Of a DNA stretch of 64,000 nucleotides, positions 45,295 to 53,219 are shown one piece after another (positions within the stretch are counted from its first letter, which is position 1; each line of letters opens with the position of its first letter). Made by a program: the position numbers and the translations under genes. The notes under the pieces are model-generated. The model saw nothing but the letters and a program-made list of their open reading frames with translations. It searched no databases and was not told the origin of the DNA. This stretch comes from Duganella sp. sic0402 (GTDB taxonomy: Bacteria; Pseudomonadota; Gammaproteobacteria; Burkholderiales; Burkholderiaceae_D): NCBI RefSeq assembly GCF_019219065.1, contig NZ_JAHUWK010000004.1, forward strand, positions 1 through 64,000. The letters run 5' to 3'.

Positions 45295-47283
45295 TCAACG
45301 GCCAGTCTTGCCGGGCGGCGGTGCTACTGTTTTTCCGCCAACTTTTGCCATCAGCGTCTGGCAGCCTGGCGTTTCGCCGGGGCCGGTGCTGACCAGCGGC
45401 ACGATGGCCACCACCGGCGCCACCACCGCCAGCGCCAATGCGCCGCCGGCGCGCAAGGCCAGCGTGCCCTTGTCAACGCTGACATCCGGCTGCTTGAAGG
45501 TGCCGCGCACATAGATCGGCGCGCGCAAGGAAATCACGCGTACCGATTTGGCGTCCGGCTTCAGTGTCAGGTCGAGTTTTTCGTTGCCCAGATTGACGGT
45601 GCCGTTGATGTCGATGCGGGCTTCCGAGGTATCCACCGCAAACAGCCGCGACTTCATCACCCCATTGCTGACGGCGAAGTCGGTCACCATGCAGTTCAGC
45701 TTGACCTGCTGGTCGCCCACCAGGCGAGTCAACACCACGCTGCCGATATTCAGCCCCATGGTTTCCAGCATCAGCTTGCTGACGCTGCCCTGGTTGATCA
45801 CGCCTTTGAATTCACCATTCGACGAACCCAGCAGACCGGCCACCGAATTGCCGGTGGCGGATAGCGCGACGTCGGCGTTCACCTCGCCCACGGTGGCCTG
45901 CATGCCTTCAATCGACGGGAATAGCTGTTTCAGTTGCAGGTGCTTGGCGTCGGCCTTGAGTTCGGCGCGGATCGCGTCCGGGTTGATCTTGCCGCTGCCG
46001 TCCAGCATCACCTGCGAGGTGAAGCGGCCGCCGGCGATGTCGAAGTTCAGCGGCGTCAGCGCCAGCACTCCGTCCTTCATATGGATTTGCGTTTCCAGAT
46101 TCTGAATCGGCAAGTCCTGATTGCGGGTAATGCGCGCCGCCTTGAAATTGACATCGGCGTCGATGGCGGTCCAGCGCTCGGTGCGGAATTTTTCTACCGG
46201 CAGTACCTTGTTGCCCGGCTGGCGCTGCTCGGCGCCGCGCGCCTCCTTGCTGGCGTTGGAGTCGGCGCCGATCAGCGGGCCGAGGTCGGACACTTGCAGC
46301 AGATTCGATTGCACGGTGCCGCTCAGCAGTGGGCGCGGCTGGCCGGTCTTGAATTCCAGCTTGCCGGCGATATCGCTCTGGCCGACCTTGCCGGTGAACC
46401 GATCATAGACCCAGCGGCTGGCGTTGGCGCCCAGGTTGCCGGTCAGATGGCCGGCGGTGGCGAAGGGCGGCGTTTCCGGCAGCAGCACGCCGGTCAGGCC
46501 GTACAGCCGCGCCATGCTGGGGCCGGACAGCTTGAGCTGCATGTCGATCGCCGCCAGCGAGGCCGGCTTGGTCAGCGTGCCCTCGAAGCTGATGCTGGTG
46601 CCGCCGACGTTGAGGCTGGCCGCCAGCGGGTAGGGCGAGACCTGCTGCAAGGCCAGCACCGCGCCAGCCTTGCCGCTGCCGCTGACATCCTGCTCGTTCC
46701 ACTTGCCGCGCAGCTGCCAGCTGACGCCGTAGCGCTGATCGTCGATGGTATCAATGTCGGCGCGGGCGTCGACATGCGTCATTGCGTCGATATAGCGCAC
46801 TGTGCCCTTGGTGAAAATCACGCTGTGCACATTGAGCTTCCAGGCCGATGGATGGTCGTCGCTGTGGAAGGTCCAGTTGTTGCGGCCGTCGGCGTCGCGC
46901 TGCAGCAGCAGCTGCGGCTGGTCGAAGCGCAGCTGCGGAATCTCGATGCGCTGGCGCAGCAGCGGCAGCGGTTCGATGGCAAACGCGAACTGTCCCACGC
47001 TGGCCATCTCGGTAGGCGCCCGCATGCCGCGCGGATTGCCGATGTGGACGTCGCGCGCCACCAGGTGCGGCATCGGCAGCCAGCTGCCTTGCTGGCGCCA
47101 GGCCAGCGCCACGCCGCCGCGTATCTCAAACGGGCGCTGGATAGCGTCGCTGATCTTGTCGTTCAGCCAGGGGCGCGCGCGGTTCCAGTCGACGCTGCTG
47201 AGCGCGACGGCGGCGACAAGCGGCACGGCCAGCACAACGGCGCTGACGGCAATCGCAATACGGGTACGGCGGGGAAGGGGCAT
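45295..47283 (-). CDS. AsmA family protein
   Basis: The 662-aa protein has one N-terminal membrane helix (IAIAVSAVVLAVPLVAAVAL) and a long periplasmic part with AsmA features (N-terminal DWNRARPWLNDKIS...PFEIRGGVALAW; C-terminal SRLFAVDTSEARIDINGTVNLGNEKLDLTL split by turns). AsmA-like proteins affect outer-membrane lipid balance and assembly. Probably monocistronic; divergent from the DUF4398 gene across 128 bp that hold site D. Confidence 0.87.
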   Translation of the reverse strand: MPLPRRTRIAIAVSAVVLAVPLVAAVALSSVDWNRARPWLNDKISDAIQRPFEIRGGVALAWRQQGSWLPMPHLVARDVHIGNPRGMRAPTEMASVGQFAFAIEPLPLLRQRIEIPQLRFDQPQLLLQRDADGRNNWTFHSDDHPSAWKLNVHSVIFTKGTVRYIDAMTHVDARADIDTIDDQRYGVSWQLRGKWNEQDVSGSGKAGAVLALQQVSPYPLAASLNVGGTSISFEGTLTKPASLAAIDMQLKLSGPSMARLYGLTGVLLPETPPFATAGHLTGNLGANASRWVYDRFTGKVGQSDIAGKLEFKTGQPRPLLSGTVQSNLLQVSDLGPLIGADSNASKEARGAEQRQPGNKVLPVEKFRTERWTAIDADVNFKAARITRNQDLPIQNLETQIHMKDGVLALTPLNFDIAGGRFTSQVMLDGSGKINPDAIRAELKADAKHLQLKQLFPSIEGMQATVGEVNADVALSATGNSVAGLLGSSNGEFKGVINQGSVSKLMLETMGLNIGSVVLTRLVGDQQVKLNCMVTDFAVSNGVMKSRLFAVDTSEARIDINGTVNLGNEKLDLTLKPDAKSVRVISLRAPIYVRGTFKQPDVSVDKGTLALRAGGALALAVVAPVVAIVPLVSTGPGETPGCQTLMAKVGGKTVAPPPGKTGR

Positions 47284-47333
47284 TGTGGACCTGGGTTTTT
47301 ATAGTTGCATCATTTTACACACTCCAGCTTTTT

Positions 47334-47375
47334 GTGCGTCACCGTACTGATGCTATCGCGACATCAGCCTATAAC
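47334..47375 (+). promoter_or_regulatory. Palindromic activator site D and promoter
   Basis: GTGCG-TCAC-CGTAC (47334-47347) is followed after exactly 22 bp by TATAAC (47370-47375), 5/6 to the -10 consensus. It points into the DUF4398-OmpA-bacterioferritin genes. Confidence 0.8.
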
Positions 47376-47411
47376 ATCAACCGTACCATCCAATTTTTGA
47401 GGAGAAAAATA

Positions 47412-47801
47412 ATGATGATGATGAACAGCCAATGGCGAGTGTTGTGCGGCATGGCCGTATTGATGGGCCTGACTGCTTGCGCCAGCGATAAGACTCCTGC
47501 AACTGCCGACGTCGCGGTGTCGCGCGCTCAAGTGGCGGCTGCCACCAGCGCCGGCGCGGCCGACCTGGCACCAGTCGAAATGCAGGCCGCCCGTGAAAAA
47601 CTGATGCGCGCCAATCAGGCGCTGGCCGCCAAGGATTATAAAACCGCGCAAGACCTGGCGACGCAAGCCTCGGCTGATGCGCAACTGGCGCAGAGCAAAG
47701 CCAATTCGGCCAAGGCCACCACCGCCGCCGACGAGCTGCAAAACAATATCCGCCTGCTGCGCGAAGAAGTCCAGCGCGCCAACGCGACCAGCCAACAATA
47801 A
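47412..47801 (+). CDS. DUF4398 domain lipoprotein
   Basis: The 129-aa precursor starts with four Met codons and a lipoprotein signal (LMGLTAC), followed by a helical, Ala-rich domain (AAREKLMRANQALAAKDYKTA) that fits DUF4398. GAGGAG lies 7 bp before the first ATG at 47412. It precedes an OmpA-family gene with a similar domain by 20 bp, so the two proteins may act together, one bound to peptidoglycan. Function unknown. Confidence 0.83.
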   Translation: MMMMNSQWRVLCGMAVLMGLTACASDKTPATADVAVSRAQVAAATSAGAADLAPVEMQAAREKLMRANQALAAKDYKTAQDLATQASADAQLAQSKANSAKATTAADELQNNIRLLREEVQRANATSQQ

Positions 47802-47821
47802 ACAATAAAGGAGTAACCATC

Positions 47822-48736
47822 ATGAAAAAACTCGTTCTGCTGCCAACCGCTTTCGCCATGTCGGTGATGTTTGCTGCTTGCAGCACCACCCCAACCACCA
47901 CCAGCCAGCTGGATCAGGCACGCGGCGATTTCATCGCGGCGCAAAGCAATCCGTCGGTGGCCGCCAACGCGCCGCTGGAATTCAAGGCCGCTTCGGACGC
48001 GCTGGACCGCGCCAATACCGCCGCCGCGAAGAAAGAGAGCCTGGACGAAATCGACAAGCTGGCCTACATCGCCAAGCAGAAGATCGCTACCGCGCAGGAA
48101 GCGGCCAAGGCCAAACAGGCTGAGGCGGATGTCGCCAACGCGGCCCGCCAGCGCGACGAGATCCGCCTGGAGGCGCGTACCGCCGAAGCCAATAACGCCA
48201 AGGCTGCTGCCGACCGCGCCCGCACCCAGGCAGAGCAAGCCAAGGCTGATGCTGACGCCGCCCGCGCCCAGGCCGACGCCGCTGCCGGTTCTGCCCGTGA
48301 TGAAGCCGCCAAGAACGCCGCCCTGCAACAGCAGCTGGCCGACCTGCAAGCCAAACAGACCGAGCGCGGCATCATCATCACGCTGAGCGATGTGCTGTTC
48401 CAGGTTGACCGCGCCGAGCTGAGCGCCGAAGGCATGCGCACCGCGCAGAAAGTCGCTGACGTGCTGGCGCAGGAACCGCAAAGCATTGTGCAGGTCGAAG
48501 GCTTTACCGACAGTACCGGCACCTCGTCGCACAATCTGGAGCTGTCGCAACGCCGCGCTGAATCGGTGCGTAATGCACTGATCGGCCTGGGTGTTCCGAG
48601 CGCCAAGATCGGCACCCGTGGCTACGGCGAGGCTTATCCAGTGGCCAGCAATACCGACGCCGGCAGCCGCCAGCTGAACCGCCGCGTGGAGATCGTGCTG
48701 TCGCAAAACGGCGCGCCGATCGCCAACCGACGTTAA
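47822..48736 (+). CDS. OmpA-family lipoprotein with DUF4398 domain
   Basis: The 304-aa precursor has a lipobox (MFAAC), a DUF4398-like helical part (LDQARGDFIAAQSNP...), a long Ala-rich coiled coil (about residues 90-175) and a C-terminal OmpA domain (GIIITLSDVLFQVDRAELS, VEGFTDSTGTSSHNLELSQRRA) that binds peptidoglycan. AAGGAG precedes the ATG. Likely operon: DUF4398 lipoprotein, this gene, bacterioferritin-like protein, under site D. Confidence 0.9.
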   Translation: MKKLVLLPTAFAMSVMFAACSTTPTTTSQLDQARGDFIAAQSNPSVAANAPLEFKAASDALDRANTAAAKKESLDEIDKLAYIAKQKIATAQEAAKAKQAEADVANAARQRDEIRLEARTAEANNAKAAADRARTQAEQAKADADAARAQADAAAGSARDEAAKNAALQQQLADLQAKQTERGIIITLSDVLFQVDRAELSAEGMRTAQKVADVLAQEPQSIVQVEGFTDSTGTSSHNLELSQRRAESVRNALIGLGVPSAKIGTRGYGEAYPVASNTDAGSRQLNRRVEIVLSQNGAPIANRR

Positions 48737-48765
48737 TTTGACTCTTACTTTGGAAGGAAAGACCC

Positions 48766-49311
48766 ATGGCTGAATCCAACCCCACCCATCCGGCAGGTAT
48801 CGATACCGAAGCCATCCGCGCTGCTGCGCGCAACCTGGAAGACGGTCCGGTGACTGCGGGCTATCAGGGAAACCGCGAGGCCGTGATCAAGATGCTCAAC
48901 GATGCGCTGGCTACCGAGCTGGTCTGCATCAATCGCTACAAGCGGCATTACTACACGGTCAGCGGGCGCGAGAACGCTGCCATCAAGGCGGAGTTCCTGG
49001 AGCACGCCAACGAGGAACAGGAGCATGCCGACTGGCTGGCCGAGCGCATCGTCCAGCTGAACGGCGACCCGGATTTCAATCCGGCGACGTTGCTTGAGCG
49101 TAGCCATGCCGAGTATGATGCGTCAGAGGACGTACAATCGATGGTGCGCGCCAACCTGATCGCGGAGCGCGTGGCCATCGAGGCTTATCGTCAAATGATT
49201 CTGCAAATTGGCGATACCGACCCGACGACTCGCCATCTTTTGACTAAAATCATGGCGGTCGAAGAGGAGCACGCGGACGATATGCGGGATATGTTGACCG
49301 AACACGGTTGA
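48766..49311 (+). CDS. Bacterioferritin-like ferritin-fold protein
   Basis: The 181-aa protein is a four-helix ferritin-like protein. Carboxylate-His motifs for a di-iron centre are visible: ALATELVCINRY, NEEQEHADW, ERVAIEAYRQM and EEEHADD. It resembles bacterioferritin, with a longer N-terminus (MAESNPTHPAGIDTEAIRA). It would store iron or detoxify peroxide in the cytoplasm. It starts 29 bp after the OmpA gene; AAGGAAAG is the ribosome site. Confidence 0.87.
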   Translation: MAESNPTHPAGIDTEAIRAAARNLEDGPVTAGYQGNREAVIKMLNDALATELVCINRYKRHYYTVSGRENAAIKAEFLEHANEEQEHADWLAERIVQLNGDPDFNPATLLERSHAEYDASEDVQSMVRANLIAERVAIEAYRQMILQIGDTDPTTRHLLTKIMAVEEEHADDMRDMLTEHG

Positions 49312-49373
49312 TATCGGCCGCTCGCAATTTGCTGTACAGTTTTCACATCAACAACCAAAACAGGAGCTTTATC

Positions 49374-49676
49374 ATGCTGGAACAAAACATCAGTACCGTG
49401 AATAACGACGTGAAAACTCTGGTTAAAGATGCCCAGGCATTGTTCACCGCCGCGACCGCGCTGACCGGCGAAAAGGCTGAAGAGCTGCGCGGCCGCGGCA
49501 TGCGCGCGCTGGACACCGCGCTGGCCAAGGCCCACGAAGCCCAGGTCAGCGCTGTGGCTGCCAGCAAGGTCGCGGCCCAGCACGCCGACGAATACGTCAA
49601 GGAAAATCCATGGCGTTCGATCGCGGCGGCTGCGGGTATCGGCCTGCTGATCGGTGTCATTATCGGCCGTAAGTAA
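49374..49676 (+). CDS. yqjD: DUF883 family (YqjD/ElaB-like) membrane-anchored protein
   Basis: The 100-aa protein is helical with a C-terminal membrane anchor (IAAAAGIGLLIGVIIGRK) and the family motif NPWRSIAAAAGIG. YqjD and ElaB are stationary-phase inner-membrane proteins that bind ribosomes. CAGGAGC precedes the ATG at 49374. The stop overlaps the next start (TAATG), giving the order yqjD-yqjE-like, as in E. coli. Confidence 0.87.
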   Translation: MLEQNISTVNNDVKTLVKDAQALFTAATALTGEKAEELRGRGMRALDTALAKAHEAQVSAVAASKVAAQHADEYVKENPWRSIAAAAGIGLLIGVIIGRK

Positions 49677-50059
49677 TGGCACAGGACGACGGAACGCGTC
49701 CCCCAGGACTGATCGCCTCGCTGGGCCTGGTGGCCCGCAACGCGATCGGCCTGCTGCTCAACCGGCTGGAACTGGCCGCGCTGGAGCTGGCGCAGGTACG
49801 CAACCATGTGCTGCAACTGGTGGTGGTATTTGCGTTGGCGGTGCTGCTGGGCGGCTTCGCGCTGATCTATGCGTCGATCACCATTGTCTACCTTGCGTGG
49901 GCAGTGATCGGCTGGGTGATTCTGCCGATTATCACGGTGGTGTTCCTGGCAGTGGCGATCGGCCTGATCCTGTATGCGCGCTCGCTGCTGCGGAGTGGCA
50001 AACTGTCGCTGCCGGCCACCATGGCCGAACTCAAGTCTGACCGCGACATGCTGGTCTAA
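49676..50059 (+). CDS. yqjE: Phage-holin-family / YqjE-like membrane protein
   Basis: The 127-aa protein has two strong helices (LVVVFALAVLLGGFALIYAS; WVILPIITVVFLAVAIGLIL) after an amphipathic N-terminus. This is the DUF1469 pattern, named holin-like in databases, though it is a chromosomal membrane protein rather than a phage gene. It overlaps the DUF883 gene by one base and is followed by a YqjK-positioned gene. Confidence 0.87.
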   Translation: MAQDDGTRPPGLIASLGLVARNAIGLLLNRLELAALELAQVRNHVLQLVVVFALAVLLGGFALIYASITIVYLAWAVIGWVILPIITVVFLAVAIGLILYARSLLRSGKLSLPATMAELKSDRDMLV

Positions 50060-50068
50060 GGAGATGCC

Positions 50069-50449
50069 ATGAGCAAGCACGAAGAAGAGGCCGCGCTGGC
50101 GGCCGAAAAACTGCGGCTGATACGCGAAGGCGAACTGCTGCGCATCAAGGTAGTGCATTCGAAGGCGCTGCTGGGCCAGGCGCTGCATCCGGACGCGCTG
50201 ATGCATGGCGCCATCGATCATGCGGTCGGCTTGGCGCAAGCGCGTTTGGGCGGCCTGCTGCAACCGGGCGGCCTGAGTGCTGGTCTGGGCGGCTTGAATT
50301 TCAAGTCGGTCAGGTCGCTGATGCCGTACGCGCTGACAGTCGGCTCCTTCATTGCGCGCAAGCGCTTGATCAAGCCGGTGCTGATTGTGGTGGCGGTGGC
50401 GGGAGCGGGTGTCGGCTGGCTGTTAAGGCATAAGCGCACAGCGGAGTAA
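50069..50449 (+). CDS. Uncharacterised membrane protein in the YqjK position
   Basis: The 126-aa protein has a charged helical N-terminus (EEEAALAAEKLRLIREGELL) and one C-terminal membrane segment (PVLIVVAVAGAGVGWLLR). It follows the YqjE-like gene by 9 bp with an AAGGAGATGCC ribosome site, so it completes the yqjD-yqjE operon. Sequence similarity to YqjK itself is not evident to me. A strong terminator follows. Confidence 0.7.
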   Translation: MSKHEEEAALAAEKLRLIREGELLRIKVVHSKALLGQALHPDALMHGAIDHAVGLAQARLGGLLQPGGLSAGLGGLNFKSVRSLMPYALTVGSFIARKRLIKPVLIVVAVAGAGVGWLLRHKRTAE

Positions 50450-50452
50450 ATG

Positions 50453-50476
50453 AAAAGGGGCCGAGGCCCCTTTTTT
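50453..50476. terminator. Bidirectional intrinsic terminator
   Basis: AAAAGGGGCC-GA-GGCCCCTTTTTT is a 10-bp stem with T-runs on both strands, between convergent genes ending at 50449 and 50475. The minus-strand stop codon lies inside the T-run. Confidence 0.9.
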
Positions 50477-50798
50477 ATTTGCCGGCGACCAGCTGCGGCA
50501 CTTTGGCCATGTCGGCCTGGTAGGTGGCTTGCGCTTCCTGCAGGCAGCCGCTGCGTTCTGCGGCGGGCAGCTGTTTGCATGCTTGCCTGGCTTCGGCCAG
50601 CGCGGCGCCGATTTCCTTGCGCAGCGTGCGCGCCTGTTCGGCGCTGGTGCGGTCCGGTTGCGACCAGCGGGCTGGCTCGCCCTTGGCGATTTCCTGCTGT
50701 TGCAGCTGGACGTTCTGTGGCGGCGTGGTATCTTGCTGCGCGTGCGCGGCAGCTACCGCGCACGCCATCATCACGCCGGGGAGGATGCGATGATTCAT
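50475..50798 (-). CDS. Uncharacterised exported protein, 107 aa
   Basis: The 107-aa precursor has a signal peptide ending at AAHA, a Gln-rich stretch, then a helical domain with two Cys (ARQACKQLPAAERSGCLQEA) that may form a disulfide. AGGAGAACATC precedes the ATG. No family recognised. It lies 15 bp downstream of the DUF3309 gene and may be co-transcribed with it. Confidence 0.68.
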   Translation of the reverse strand: MNHRILPGVMMACAVAAAHAQQDTTPPQNVQLQQQEIAKGEPARWSQPDRTSAEQARTLRKEIGAALAEARQACKQLPAAERSGCLQEAQATYQADMAKVPQLVAGK

Positions 50799-50813
50799 GA
50801 TGTTCTCCTGAGT

Positions 50814-50966
50814 TTATAGTCTGCCAGTGAGCAGCATAATCAACAGTATGACCACGATCAAGCCAGTGATGCCGCTGGGCGCGTAGCCCCAGTTGCGGCT
50901 GTGCGGCCAGGTCGGCAATGCGCCGACCAGCGCCAGGACCAGAATAATCAGAATGATAGTGCCCAT
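50814..50966 (-). CDS. DUF3309 family membrane peptide, 50 aa
   Basis: The 50-aa frame MGTIILIILVLALVGALPTW... continues with the family hallmark PHSRNWGYAPSG and a second hydrophobic helix, ending LLTGRL. This is the DUF3309 pattern almost residue for residue. AAGGAGAATTTC precedes the ATG at 50966. It is short enough to be missed by size cut-offs. It sits 29 bp downstream of the glycine-zipper gene, so it is likely in the same transcript, under site E. Confidence 0.88.
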   Translation of the reverse strand: MGTIILIILVLALVGALPTWPHSRNWGYAPSGITGLIVVILLIMLLTGRL

Positions 50967-50995
50967 GAAATTCTCCTTGTTGTAAGACTGCGAAA

Positions 50996-51436
50996 TTAGT
51001 AGCGGTACAGGCGGCCGTCGATCAGGCGTACGCGGTTGCCAACGCGCAGATCGTAGACGCTGTCTTGCTGGATGATGCGGGTGTCGCCGTTATCCATGCG
51101 CACGCTGATCTGGTATTCCTCTTTGCCGGCGTTGCGGTTGCTCTCGACGTTGTTGCCGACCACCGCACCACCCACTGCGCCCGCTACCGTGGCGGCAGCG
51201 CGGCCGCTGCCCGAGCCTACCTGATTACCCAGCAGACCACCGATCAGGCCGCCCGTGACGGCGCCCACGCCGGAGCTGTTACGCGCCTGCATGATCTGGA
51301 TCGAATCGATGGTGCCGTACGTCGAGGAGTCATTGCTGATGTAGCCGATCTGTTGCGGCTGCTGGTTGCTGGCGCAGCCGCTCAGTACGGCAGCGCCGGC
51401 CAGGATGGCGGCGGCAAATGTCGTTGAGCGTTTCAT
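50996..51436 (-). CDS. Glycine-zipper 2TM lipoprotein (SlyB-like)
   Basis: The 146-aa precursor has a lipobox (LSGC), a glycine-zipper hairpin (GAVTGGLIGGLLGNQVGSG...VAGAVGGAVVGNNVE) and an SH3-like C-terminus (EEYQISVRMDNGDTRII...RVRLIDGRLYRY). It is a paralogue of 43408-44019 without the membrane anchor. AAGGAGAACAAT precedes the ATG at 51436. Site E lies 57 bp upstream. Confidence 0.87.
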   Translation of the reverse strand: MKRSTTFAAAILAGAAVLSGCASNQQPQQIGYISNDSSTYGTIDSIQIMQARNSSGVGAVTGGLIGGLLGNQVGSGSGRAAATVAGAVGGAVVGNNVESNRNAGKEEYQISVRMDNGDTRIIQQDSVYDLRVGNRVRLIDGRLYRY

Positions 51437-51464
51437 ATTGTTCTCCTTGGAAAAGTGTGTGTCC

Positions 51465-51506
51465 AGCATAGACAGCCGCCAAAGCCGGGTCTGTGCGCTT
51501 ACGCAC
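51465..51506 (-). promoter_or_regulatory. Palindromic activator site E and promoter
   Basis: GTGCG-TAAG-CGCAC (51506-51493 on the minus strand). TATGCT (51470-51465) follows after exactly 22 bp. It points to the glycine-zipper lipoprotein and DUF3309 genes. Its distance to the ATG (57 bp) is nearly the same as at sites B and C. Confidence 0.72.
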
Positions 51507-51529
51507 GATGTTTCGCCGTGATGATTTTT

Positions 51530-51571
51530 GTACGCTAGCGTACAGAGGTGTGGTGTGAAAACGCGTTTAAT
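51530..51571 (+). promoter_or_regulatory. Palindromic activator site F and promoter
   Basis: GTACG-CTAG-CGTAC (51530-51543), a perfect 14-bp palindrome. TTTAAT (51566-51571), 5/6 to consensus, starts 22 bp after it. It points to the BON-domain gene, leaving a leader of about 80 nt. Sites E and F are back to back, only 23 bp apart. Confidence 0.75.
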
Positions 51572-51661
51572 GGCGACATCGGTAGCAGAGACGGCATACC
51601 AAAGCAAACGTCCCGCTGGCTGACAAACTCATTGTTTCTAATTACTCCAAGGAGAATCGCC

Positions 51662-51976
51662 ATGAAAATCGCACATAAAATCGCTACTGCCCTGTTCACC
51701 GTATCGCTGCTGGGCGCCATGACCGGCTGCGCTTCGACCTCGACCAAAGAAGGCACCGGCGAGTATGTCGATGATTCCGTCATCACCACCAAAGTCAAGG
51801 CCAGCATCTTCAATGAGCCTACCCTGAAAACCACCGAAATCAACGTCGAAACCTTCAAAGGCACCGTGCAGCTGAGCGGCTTCGTCGCCCAGCCTGAAGA
51901 TATCGCCAAAGCTGGCCAGGTGGCCCGTGGCGTTAAAGGCGTGACCGCAGTGAAAAACGACCTGCACGTCAAGTAA
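51662..51976 (+). CDS. BON-domain lipoprotein (OsmY-like)
   Basis: The 104-aa precursor has a lipobox (MTGC) and one BON domain (DDSVITTKVKASIFNEP...VQLSGFVAQPEDIAKAGQVA...GVTAVKNDLHVK). BON proteins such as OsmY bind phospholipid and protect the envelope under osmotic stress. AAGGAGAATCGCC is the ribosome site. The AI-2E transporter gene begins 64 bp downstream. Confidence 0.9.
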   Translation: MKIAHKIATALFTVSLLGAMTGCASTSTKEGTGEYVDDSVITTKVKASIFNEPTLKTTEINVETFKGTVQLSGFVAQPEDIAKAGQVARGVKGVTAVKNDLHVK

Positions 51977-52040
51977 TCCCCCTCTGGCTGGCGCGCAGCA
52001 TGCTGCGCGCCAGCGCTCTTATGTGAGCCTTTGAGCTATC

Positions 52041-53219
52041 ATGAACCAGCCTGTCGATCTTCCACGGACTCAAGCACAGGCGGTCAGCGCTGATGCTGAG
52101 CATCCGCTTCCTCTTCCTTCCCGCATTCCCCTGCATGTCAACGCGCGCGGCCTGGCGCTGGGCGTGATCGCCACCGTCGCCTTTATCTGGGCGCTGCAAT
52201 GGTCGCGCGATTTCCTGGTGCCGCTGTTGCTGGGCATACTGATTACCTATACGCTCAGTCCGCTGGTGTGCTGGCTTGAGCGCTGGCGTGTGCCGCGCGT
52301 GATCGGTGTGACGCTGGTGACCGTCGCCATTCTCGGCGGTTCGGTGCTGGTGATCGACAAGGTGCAGGGCCAGTTCCAATCGATTGTTGAAGAATTGCCC
52401 AACGCCGGACACAAGCTGTCACGGCTGCTGTCCGAGCATTTGCATAGCGGTGGACCGAGCGCCTTGCAGCGTATTCAGGATGTCGCCACCGAGTTACAGC
52501 AAGCCACCACCGCCAGTGCGCAGGAGCGCCGCGCCGCGCGCCGCGCTGCCGCCAATGCCGCACCGTCGCAGTTCCCGGTGATGGACTGGATCTGGGCCGG
52601 CTCGATGGGTGTCATGGGCTTCCTCAGCCAGGCGACGATGGTGATCTTCCTGGTGTTTTTCCTGCTGCTGTCAGGGGATATCTTCAAGCGCAAGCTGGTC
52701 AAGCTGACCGGGCCGTCGCTGAGCAAGAAGAAAATCACTGTGCACATCCTGGATGACATCAATATCTCGATCCAGAAATACATGCTGATGCTGCTGGTGA
52801 CCAATGCCGCACTGGCGCTGCTGATGTGGGTGGCGCTGCGCTGGATCGGCCTGGAAAACGCCGGCGCCTGGGCCATCGTGGCCGGCCTGCTGCACCTGAT
52901 GCCTTACTTCGGTCCTTTGCTGATCATGCTGGCCACCGGTGTGGTCGCCTTCCTGCAGTTTGAGTCGCTGCAAATGAGTTTGCTGGTAATGGGTGTCTCG
53001 CTGGCCGTCGCCACGCTGATCGGCACCGTGGTGACTACCTGGATGACCGGCCGCTTTGCTCGCATGAACGCGGCGGCGGTGTTTGTCAGCCTGCTGTTCT
53101 GGGGCTGGCTGTGGGGCGTGTGGGGCTTGCTGCTCGGCGTCCCTGTGATCGTCATCGTCAAGGTGGTCGCCGAGCGGGTGGAGGGGATGGAAGTGGTGGC
53201 CGAGCTACTCGGCGAGTGA
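52041..53219 (+). CDS. AI-2E family transporter
   Basis: The 392-aa membrane protein begins with a hydrophilic N-terminus of about 40 residues, then paired helices (FIWALQWSRDFLVPLLLGILIT), a polar middle segment (about 110-180) with an Ala/Arg-rich run, and the conserved C-terminal helices (GLLHLMPYFGPLLIML). Substrate unknown. It may be co-transcribed with the BON gene. Its 3' end overlaps the convergent YihY gene by 15 bp. Confidence 0.88.
   Translation: MNQPVDLPRTQAQAVSADAEHPLPLPSRIPLHVNARGLALGVIATVAFIWALQWSRDFLVPLLLGILITYTLSPLVCWLERWRVPRVIGVTLVTVAILGGSVLVIDKVQGQFQSIVEELPNAGHKLSRLLSEHLHSGGPSALQRIQDVATELQQATTASAQERRAARRAAANAAPSQFPVMDWIWAGSMGVMGFLSQATMVIFLVFFLLLSGDIFKRKLVKLTGPSLSKKKITVHILDDINISIQKYMLMLLVTNAALALLMWVALRWIGLENAGAWAIVAGLLHLMPYFGPLLIMLATGVVAFLQFESLQMSLLVMGVSLAVATLIGTVVTTWMTGRFARMNAAAVFVSLLFWGWLWGVWGLLLGVPVIVIVKVVAERVEGMEVVAELLGE

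Noticed and set aside
45934-47304. Plus-strand frame of 456 codons
   Set aside because: Antisense to the AsmA gene; composition reflects GC-rich codon shadow.
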